Positions 55,056-61,874 of a stretch of DNA of 64,000 bases are shown here, in pieces. Under the pieces are notes generated by a model that had not been told where the DNA came from, ran no database searches, and worked only from the letters and a program-made list of their open reading frames with translations. This DNA is from Phyllobacterium sp. YR531 (GTDB lineage Bacteria; Pseudomonadota; Alphaproteobacteria; Rhizobiales; Rhizobiaceae): contig NZ_AKIZ01000022.1 of assembly GCF_000282595.1 (NCBI RefSeq), positions 62,001 to 126,000 on the forward strand, read 5' to 3'. The translations under genes were made by a program, and so were the position numbers. Positions within the stretch are counted from its first letter, which is position 1; each line of letters opens with the position of its first letter.

Positions 55056-55970
55056 TCATGCGGCAAAAAGGCCGCGCGGCCTGAATGCGAGAATGAGCGC
55101 CATGGCGATATAGATCAACATGGAAGCAAGTGCGCCACCGATCATCCCAGCCTGCGAGGCAGGAAGTATCAGTGCAAGAGTTTTTGGAAGAAGAAATCGT
55201 CCCATTGTATCAAGAAGACCAACGAGAATTGCTCCGACGAGAGCACCTTTGATCGAGCCAATTCCGCCAATGACGACAACTACGAAGGCAAGAATGAGGA
55301 CGGGCTCTCCCATCCCAACCTGTACGGATTGCAATGCACCGATCAATGCGCCAGCTAGTCCAGCCAAAGCTGCTCCGAGTGCAAATACGATTGTGTAAAG
55401 CGCTTGGATATCAACGCCAAGTGCTGCAATCATTTCCCGATCAGACTCCCCAGCGCGTATGCGCATACCGAGTCGTGTATGGGAGATGAGCATATACAAA
55501 CCAGATGCGACAGCGATACCTACGCCAATAATAGCGAGGCGATAAAGCTGATACAGCCCACCGCCGGGCAACGGCACCGCGCCTTGCAACACTGGCGGAA
55601 TGTCAAGATAAAGCGGAAATGATCCGAATATCCATCGCGAGCCCTCTGAAAAGATCAGGATGAGAGCAAAGGTTGCCAGTACCTGATCGAGGTGATCACG
55701 CTCATAAAGCCTCCGGATGACCACCACTTCAATAATGGCTCCTGCTGCTGCTGCTGCAACGAGACTTGCGATAAGTCCAAGCCAGAATGAGCCCGTTGCA
55801 GATGCTACAATGGCGCAGGCGAATGCTCCGATCATATATAGCGAACCATGGGCAAGATTAATGACGCCCATCACACCGAAGACAAGTGTCAGACCTGCCG
55901 CCATAAGAAACAGCATCACGCCGAGCTGGAGCCCATTGAGAAGTTGTTCGAGAAGGAGTGCAGTAGACAA
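55056..55970 (-). CDS. livH: Branched-chain-type ABC importer permease (LivH)
   Basis: This encodes 304 residues with eight or so helices. LQLGVMLFLMAAGLTLVFGVMGVINLAHGSLYMIGAF and the later LAFVVVVIGGIGSIKGALVGAILVG (EAA-like loop region) are typical for LivH. It follows the substrate-binding-protein gene with an 82-base gap. Confidence 0.92.
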   Translation of the reverse strand: MSTALLLEQLLNGLQLGVMLFLMAAGLTLVFGVMGVINLAHGSLYMIGAFACAIVASATGSFWLGLIASLVAAAAAGAIIEVVVIRRLYERDHLDQVLATFALILIFSEGSRWIFGSFPLYLDIPPVLQGAVPLPGGGLYQLYRLAIIGVGIAVASGLYMLISHTRLGMRIRAGESDREMIAALGVDIQALYTIVFALGAALAGLAGALIGALQSVQVGMGEPVLILAFVVVVIGGIGSIKGALVGAILVGLLDTMGRFLLPKTLALILPASQAGMIGGALASMLIYIAMALILAFRPRGLFAA

Positions 55971-56052
55971 AGGAGGCTATTCCGGTTTCAACAAAGCACG
56001 AGTGACGCTGCTGCCCGTCGCGATGCGGCAGGCAGCATCTATAAGGTGCGGA

Positions 56053-57183
56053 TCACATCTTGCACTTGTCAGCGTATGCATCCTTGTGGTCTTCGAAGGC
56101 GGTTGCGATGATCTTGTTGGTCAACACGCCATCTTCTTTCACCACTTCACGTACGTAGACGTTTTGGATTGGATGATTGTTGTTATTGAAGACGAATTTG
56201 CCGCGTACTGATTTGAAATCCGCAGACTTCAACGCTGTCTTGAATGCATCCTTGTCTTTGACGCTTGCCTTGGAAAGTGCTGCCAGAATGAGGTTAGCAG
56301 CATCCCAGCTTTGCGCCGCATAAATTGAGGGCAAGCGTTTATACTCTGTCTTGAATGCCTCTACGAATTTCTTATTGGCATCATTGTCCAAATCCTTCGA
56401 CCATGTAGCGGAGTTTTTCACACCCAAAGCCGCGTCACCAATAGCACCTAACACGTCTTGATCGAATGAGAATCCTGGCCCCATGACAGGTGTGCTGACA
56501 CCTGACTGGGCGTATTGCTTCATAAAGGAAATGCCCATGCCTCCAGGCAGAAAGAAGAATACCGAGTCCGCGCCCGAGTCGCGGATTTGCGCAATTTCTG
56601 CTGCATAGTCGGTTTGGCCTACTTGTGTGTAAACCTCACCAGCAAGCTCACCCTTGTAGAAGCGCTTAAACCCGGTTAGCGCATCTTTGCCCGCGGGATA
56701 GTTGGGTGCTAGAATAAAAGTCTTCTTGTAATCCTTGTTGGCATATTGCCCCATTGCCTCGTGGAAATTGTCGTTCTGATAGGCAACGTTGAAATAATTT
56801 GCGTTGCAGTTTGCGCCCGCGAGAGCAGATGGTCCGGCGTTTGGCGAAAGATAGACAATATCTTGCGCCACAGTGTTTGGAACGACGGCCATAGCGAGGT
56901 TTGACCAAATGATACCCGTCAAGAGATCCACTTTATCGCTCTGGATCATCTTTTCTGCCAGTTGCACAGCAATTTCCGGCTTTTGGGCGTCGTCCTCAAT
57001 GACGAGCTCTATATCCTTGTTTCCGGATTGTTTTATAGCCAAAGTAAATGCGTCGCGCATATCAATGCCTAACCCTGCACCGCCACCAGAAAGAGTGGTT
57101 ATAACGCCGATCTTCACGGGTTCTGCATACGCGGCAGTTGCCAGTGCAAGGCTTAATATACTGGTAGCCAGAATTCTTTTCAT
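56053..57183 (-). CDS. ABC importer periplasmic binding protein (LivK-like, aromatic-acid type)
   Basis: This encodes 376 residues with a Sec signal peptide cleaved after ATAAYA. KIGVITTLSGGGAGLGIDMRDAFTLAIKQSGNKDIELVIEDDAQKPEIA is the ligand-binding type I periplasmic fold. The protein is of the class often linked to aromatic-acid uptake in catabolic loci. Its substrate is probably anthranilate or a related acid (inference from neighbours). Confidence 0.9.
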   Translation of the reverse strand: MKRILATSILSLALATAAYAEPVKIGVITTLSGGGAGLGIDMRDAFTLAIKQSGNKDIELVIEDDAQKPEIAVQLAEKMIQSDKVDLLTGIIWSNLAMAVVPNTVAQDIVYLSPNAGPSALAGANCNANYFNVAYQNDNFHEAMGQYANKDYKKTFILAPNYPAGKDALTGFKRFYKGELAGEVYTQVGQTDYAAEIAQIRDSGADSVFFFLPGGMGISFMKQYAQSGVSTPVMGPGFSFDQDVLGAIGDAALGVKNSATWSKDLDNDANKKFVEAFKTEYKRLPSIYAAQSWDAANLILAALSKASVKDKDAFKTALKSADFKSVRGKFVFNNNNHPIQNVYVREVVKEDGVLTNKIIATAFEDHKDAYADKCKM

Positions 57184-57298
57184 ATCGTTCCCCTTTGTGG
57201 GTGTTCCCGTTATTTGTTGTTATTTGGTTCCGGAGCAGGATGCGAACTTTTCAGGATTCACGATATAGTTCAACATCTATCACCAGCCCATTTTCTAT

Positions 57299-58924
57299 TT
57301 ATAGTGTTTCTCCCGTCCGCAGCCTGAATCGTTGTACTTTGCCGGTTTGGGTCTTCGGTAGACTGTCGATAAATTTCACCGAGCGCGGGTATTTGTAGGG
57401 TGCTATCAACGACTTCACGTAGTCCTGCAAACGGTTGATCGTGGCTTCGTTCCGTTCCGTTCCATCAATCAAAACCACGTAGGCTTCCACGATTTGCCCA
57501 CGCTCGGAATCCGGTTTGCCGACCACTGCGCATTCCACGATATCCGGATGTGAAAGCAACGCTGCTTCCACCTCTGGGCCAGCCACATTGTAGCCAGCAG
57601 TCACTATAATATCGTCCGATCGTGCTGCGAAGTGAAAGAAGCCGTCTTCATCCCGATAAAATGCGTCGCCAGTGAGGTTCCAGCCATCCCGCACATACTC
57701 GGTTTGTCGGTCATCGGCCATGTAACGGCAACCTGTTGGGCCACGCACCGCAAGGCTGCCAACTGTGCCGTGTGGCACTTCGTGCATTTCGTCGTCAACG
57801 ACCCGGGCGGTGTAGCCACGAACAGGTTTTCCAGTTGAAGAGGGCATCAGATCGTCAAACCGGTTGGAAATGAAAATGTGCAACATTTCCGTAGCGCCTA
57901 TTCCATCCAGAATTGGCGTGCCAGTCTTGGTTATCCATTCTTCAAAGACCGGGCCGGGAAGGGTTTCTCCCGCAGAAACGGCGACGCGCAAGGAAGAAAG
58001 GTCAGCTCCCTCATCCATAGCCTTCAACATGGCGCGATAGGCGGTTGGTGCAGTGAAACTGATTGTTGCCTTATAGGTTTCTATAATTTCGATCATATTG
58101 GGCGGTGTAGCGCTTTCCAGCAAAGTCGCAGCAGCTCCAAAACGCAAAGGGAAGATTGCAAGACCGCCTAGGCCAAATGTGAAGGCAAGCGGGGGAGAGC
58201 CGACAAATACATCGTCAGGCGTGACTCCAAGCACCTCCTTGGCATAAGTATCTGCGATAAGTAGAAGATCACGATGAAAATGCATTGTCGCTTTGGGAAC
58301 ACCAGTTGTACCTGACGTAAATCCCAATAACGCAACGTCATCACGTCCCGTCGCTACTGCTCTAAAGTGATGGGGTTTGTCTAACGCAGCACGATCAAGT
58401 TCCGCATCGTGGCTGGCAGTTCCATCAAAGCCAATTACCTGTTTCAGAAATTTGCTGTCCTTGGCACATGCGATCATATCGTTCATCAGACGTGTGTCGC
58501 AAAGCGCTAGCGATATCTCAGCTTTGTCGATGATCTTGGTGAGTTCTCCGGGACGGAGCATCGGCATCGTATTGACAACGACAGCTCCTGCTTTGGTCGC
58601 TGCGAGCCAGCAGGCAACCATGGCGGGATTATTGGCAGAGCGTATCAGGATACGATTTCCAGGCTTAATGCCATAATTGGACACAAGCGCGTGGGCAAGT
58701 TGGCTTGTCCATTCAGAGAGTTCCCGATAGCTGCGACGACGTCCATTCCCGATCAAGGCAGTACGAACGCCAAAGCCTTTTTCCACCATTCTGTCGGTAA
58801 GCTCGACTGCGGCGTTCAGATAATCAGGATAATCAAAGCCATCCAGATCAAACTCCGGCCACTGATTAAAGGGCGGAAGATTATCTCGCGTAAATGTATC
58901 AATATGTGCCGTCGGTCCTAGCAT
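57299..58924 (-). CDS. 2-aminobenzoate-CoA ligase (benzoate-CoA-ligase family)
   Basis: This encodes 541 residues. The adenylation motif LLGFTSGTTGVPKATMHFHRD, then NLTGDAFYRDEDG and the C-terminal PKTQTGKVQRFRLR with the catalytic Lys are intact. The N-terminal DTFTRDNLPPFNQWPEFDLDGF and SANNPAMVACWLAATKAGAVVVNTMPMLR are as I remember for 2-aminobenzoate-CoA ligases, giving the specific name. It activates anthranilate to its CoA ester with ATP, the first pathway step. It lies 64 bases after the MarR gene. Confidence 0.88.
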   Translation of the reverse strand: MLGPTAHIDTFTRDNLPPFNQWPEFDLDGFDYPDYLNAAVELTDRMVEKGFGVRTALIGNGRRRSYRELSEWTSQLAHALVSNYGIKPGNRILIRSANNPAMVACWLAATKAGAVVVNTMPMLRPGELTKIIDKAEISLALCDTRLMNDMIACAKDSKFLKQVIGFDGTASHDAELDRAALDKPHHFRAVATGRDDVALLGFTSGTTGVPKATMHFHRDLLLIADTYAKEVLGVTPDDVFVGSPPLAFTFGLGGLAIFPLRFGAAATLLESATPPNMIEIIETYKATISFTAPTAYRAMLKAMDEGADLSSLRVAVSAGETLPGPVFEEWITKTGTPILDGIGATEMLHIFISNRFDDLMPSSTGKPVRGYTARVVDDEMHEVPHGTVGSLAVRGPTGCRYMADDRQTEYVRDGWNLTGDAFYRDEDGFFHFAARSDDIIVTAGYNVAGPEVEAALLSHPDIVECAVVGKPDSERGQIVEAYVVLIDGTERNEATINRLQDYVKSLIAPYKYPRSVKFIDSLPKTQTGKVQRFRLRTGETL

Positions 58925-58988
58925 TCTGTGGCTTCCCCTGCCTGCTATTCGTCATGCCCTGGCTTCTTTGTTCCAAACACTTTTGTGG

Positions 58989-59459
58989 TTATGTTTCCCA
59001 GTTGCTGTGAAAGGATTTAAGCATAGCAGCAAGCTGGCGTGCATCATCTTCGCCAATACCACTGAGCAGTTCACCCACCCATTTTTCATGTTCTGTCGCG
59101 ATTTGCTTGAAGAGAAGCAATCCCGCATCAGTCAACTTGACAATTGATGTTCGGCGATCACCCTCGCGGCTTGATCTCACGACAAGACCATCTGTCACTA
59201 GCCTGTCTACAATCACTGTGACATTGCCATTTGACACCAAGAGAAAGCGAGAGAGGTCGCTCATTAGCAGCCCTTCTGACTTGCGATTAAGCGCTGCCAT
59301 CACGTCAAAGCGCGGTAACGTCATGTCAAATTGGGATTTGAGCCGCAACCGCAGTTCGCTCTCTATGGTTCTTGAAACACGCAAGAGCCGAATCCAAAGC
59401 CGCAGCCGCTCTTTGCTACCAGAGTTTGGTTCATGCTGGCTCAGAGCCATATCTGTCAT
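58989..59459 (-). CDS. MarR-family transcriptional regulator
   Basis: This encodes 156 residues. The winged helix-turn-helix region LPRFDVMAALNRKSEGLLMSDLSRFLLVSNGNVTVIVDRLVTDGLVVRSSREGDRRTSIVKLTDAGL is clear. MarR proteins in aromatic-CoA loci usually repress and respond to the CoA ester. It heads the catabolic block, and a likely operator is found 120 bases upstream and again before the monooxygenase operon. Confidence 0.92.
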   Translation of the reverse strand: MTDMALSQHEPNSGSKERLRLWIRLLRVSRTIESELRLRLKSQFDMTLPRFDVMAALNRKSEGLLMSDLSRFLLVSNGNVTVIVDRLVTDGLVVRSSREGDRRTSIVKLTDAGLLLFKQIATEHEKWVGELLSGIGEDDARQLAAMLKSFHSNWET

Positions 59460-59578
59460 TGGTCAACTCTCCAAATGGCAAATTTGGCTCCGAATACACC
59501 ATATCCCTCGTTAGCCACTGGAACCTCTCCAAGTTAAACCAGTTGCAGAATGGCATAGCGTCGAATTATTTCAAGCAT

Positions 59579-59604
59579 GAAATTTCAAGATTAAAACAAA
59601 TTTG
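59579..59604 (-). promoter_or_regulatory. Candidate MarR operator upstream of the MarR gene
   Basis: GAAATTTCAAG-A-TTAAAA-CAA-ATTTG is nearly the same as the element at 52579-52604 (23 of 26 positions). Here the right part extends to a perfect palindrome AACAAATTTGTT at 59595-59606. It lies about 120 bases before the MarR start, which is compatible with autoregulation. Confidence 0.65.
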
Positions 59605-59680
59605 TTGCGTTGAATCCGAGAATAGCGTGATCGTGCCAAACCACAAATCCCACTCAGTTAGGAGCTATAGTAAGTATAAT

Positions 59681-59697
59681 ATGACTTGATTAGTCAT
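59681..59697 (+). promoter_or_regulatory. Iron-box-like palindrome (TGA-N9-TCA) before the reductase gene
   Basis: ATGACT-TGATT-AGTCAT forms perfect six-base arms and contains TGA-N9-TCA at 59682-59696, the IRO-box consensus described for RirA in Rhizobium. It lies 60 bases before the siderophore-interacting-protein start, where iron repression would be expected. Confidence 0.6.
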
Positions 59698-59756
59698 GTT
59701 ACGATGGTTTAGTTAGTGCAACCCGTGATTAGCCTCAGGGTGAGCAGGAGCATATA

Positions 59757-60824
59757 ATGCAAGACATCCGGTTGAGTGCGACGGCGCGAGTCAACCTTTC
59801 GACTCCGATGCATTACTTCAACAAGTTAGCGGATCATTTTGCCGAACACGGCGAGGTTGTGCGGACAGAGCGTAAAGGTCAGATCGTATTGAGTTACGGT
59901 ACGGCAACAATTGAAGCTGACGAAGAATGTCTTTTGTTGCAGGCTGAAAGCGATGATGAGACGGGCTTGGCGTATATGAAGTACGCCATTGCTGACCACG
60001 TGATTGAGTTTGCCCGCACAGAAGAACCGATAATCGTGTGGGCTGGCCACGGGGCTGCGGGAAGTCTGTTGCCCTATTTTCGGGAGATGCGTGTCCTATC
60101 AGCAAAAAACATCTCCCCAAATATGAGGCGGGTGTCTTTGCATGGAAAGAATATGCAAAGATTTGCCTATGGTGGTATGCATGTGCGCATTCTAATTCCG
60201 CCAGTACATGTTGATACACCACAATGGCCAGTAACCGGTGATGATGGCCGTCCCGTTTGGCCAGATGGTGACCGGAAGTTGCTCTCCCGCGTCTATACTA
60301 TTCGCAGTATTGATCCTGAGAGCGGGAATGTCGAGATTGATGTGGTAACACACGACGGTACACCGGGATCAGAATGGGCTTTGGGTGCCGTTGAAGGTGA
60401 CATTGTGGGTATGACGGGTCCAGGTGGCGGTGATGCCGGAGATGCGGATTGGTATTTGCTCGCGGGTGACGAGACTGCATTGCCCGCAATTGGACGCATA
60501 ATCGAACGTTTGCCACCAAATGTGACGGTTGTTGCGCGTATTGAGGTTGATAATCCCGCAGAGGAGCAGAGTTTTAACTCCCGGTGCAATCTCGACGTTC
60601 AATGGTTGCATCGTAATGGCGTTGATGCCGGGACGACTACTTTGCTTCAGGATGCCGTAAAGCTGGTTCGGCTTCCTTCAAATGGAGAACAAATATTTGT
60701 TTGGTCAGGGTGTGAGTTCAGCGCCTTCAAAGCCATCCGAAGTTATGTTCGTAAGCACTTGAAGCTTGAACGTAACCAACACTTGGTCGTCTCATACTGG
60801 CGACGAGGCGTAGCAGAGGAGTAA
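59757..60824 (+). CDS. Siderophore-interacting flavin reductase (SIP family)
   Basis: This encodes 355 residues with AGGAG seven bases before the ATG. Residues ~1-95 are a DUF2218-like domain. The remainder is an FAD-binding barrel with LLSRVYTIRSID (flavin motif R-x-Y-T-x-R) and a NAD(P)-binding part with WYLLAGDETALPAIGRIIE, ending YWRRGVAEE. Such enzymes (ViuB/FhuF-like role) reduce ferric siderophores in the cytoplasm to release iron. It is followed after 12 bases by an AraC gene. Confidence 0.92.
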   Translation: MQDIRLSATARVNLSTPMHYFNKLADHFAEHGEVVRTERKGQIVLSYGTATIEADEECLLLQAESDDETGLAYMKYAIADHVIEFARTEEPIIVWAGHGAAGSLLPYFREMRVLSAKNISPNMRRVSLHGKNMQRFAYGGMHVRILIPPVHVDTPQWPVTGDDGRPVWPDGDRKLLSRVYTIRSIDPESGNVEIDVVTHDGTPGSEWALGAVEGDIVGMTGPGGGDAGDADWYLLAGDETALPAIGRIIERLPPNVTVVARIEVDNPAEEQSFNSRCNLDVQWLHRNGVDAGTTTLLQDAVKLVRLPSNGEQIFVWSGCEFSAFKAIRSYVRKHLKLERNQHLVVSYWRRGVAEE

Positions 60825-60836
60825 GGGAAGTAGCGC

Positions 60837-61721
60837 ATGACATTCCATCCACGCATGACGAGCAAGATTGAAGGCGTATCACCTATTGAAGAGCTGAAAT
60901 GGCGCTCCTGGAATGGAGTGATTGCTGATGTCTGGTCCGTTAAATGTGCTCCCCACGCAAATGGTCAATATGTCTCAGAAGATCCGCGTCTTTTTGTTAT
61001 TCTAGAAAAGTCAGGATCTGGAAATTTTAATGTGTCGCTTGATCCGGCAGTGCGCTGGACGAGCCATGCCTGCACATCACATTCAATGAGTTATATTCCG
61101 GCTGGACTACCGATTTGGGGCCACTTGGATAACGTGCAATATTTGCGACACCTCGATCTGCATTTCGATGTGGCTACTTTGCGTCGGAGCTTCGCAGATG
61201 AAAAAATCACCGACCGACTGTCGATCCCTCGGGTTATGTTTTCTAATGAGAAAATTGCCGCTATGGCTCGCCTGATAGCAGACGAATGTATTAGCGAGCG
61301 ACCGCTCCATGCGCTTTATGGCGATGGTTTGACAATGGCCCTTTTTGTCGAATTGTTTGAGATAGGTGAGGTCAAGAAGCGCCATAGAAGCCAGTTGTCG
61401 CCAAGGCAGTTGCGCACAGTTACAGGCTACATTGAAGAGAATTGCCTTCGAAACATACGTTTGCAAGAATTAGCAGATCTTCTAGGTCTTTCACAATCGT
61501 ACTTCAGTCACGCATTCAAAGCATCTACCGGCACGGCACCGCATCAATGGCAGATGAGTGCACGCATCAGGAAAGTACAATTGTTACTAAGCAGATCGGG
61601 CTCTTCATTGACCAGAATCGCATCGACAACCGGCTTTTCGGATCAGGCCCATCTGACGCGTGTGTTCAAGCGGGTGGTCGGCGTCACTCCTGCTGTGTGG
61701 CAACGCGAGCGCGCCAACTGA
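60837..61721 (+). CDS. AraC-family transcriptional regulator
   Basis: This encodes 294 residues. The C-terminal ~100 residues have two helix-turn-helix units: IRLQELADLLGLSQSYFSHAFKASTGTAPHQW and LTRIASTTGFSDQAHLTRVFKRVVGVTPAVWQR. The N-terminal ~185 residues form a ligand-sensing cupin-like region. Placement between a siderophore reductase and a receptor suggests it activates receptor expression when the siderophore is present (inference). Confidence 0.92.
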   Translation: MTFHPRMTSKIEGVSPIEELKWRSWNGVIADVWSVKCAPHANGQYVSEDPRLFVILEKSGSGNFNVSLDPAVRWTSHACTSHSMSYIPAGLPIWGHLDNVQYLRHLDLHFDVATLRRSFADEKITDRLSIPRVMFSNEKIAAMARLIADECISERPLHALYGDGLTMALFVELFEIGEVKKRHRSQLSPRQLRTVTGYIEENCLRNIRLQELADLLGLSQSYFSHAFKASTGTAPHQWQMSARIRKVQLLLSRSGSSLTRIASTTGFSDQAHLTRVFKRVVGVTPAVWQRERAN

Positions 61722-61775
61722 ATAACAGACCAAAAACGTTCAAAAAACAGCCGAAATCGCCAATCCAATATCGAT

Positions 61776-61798
61776 AAGTTGATATATGAACTCAACTT
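61776..61798 (+). promoter_or_regulatory. Iron-box-like palindrome before the TonB-dependent receptor
   Basis: AAGTTGA at 61776-61782 and TCAACTT at 61792-61798 form a perfect seven-base dyad around nine bases, containing TGA-N9-TCA. It lies 77 bases before the receptor start and fits a RirA-type operator, though an AraC site is also possible. Confidence 0.6.
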
Positions 61799-61874
61799 AT
61801 AATTGCGCGACAAAAAGCTTGGTCCTCCCACCTGGCAGTGTCGTGCTCAGCGGGGCATTGCAAGGGGTAATTAC

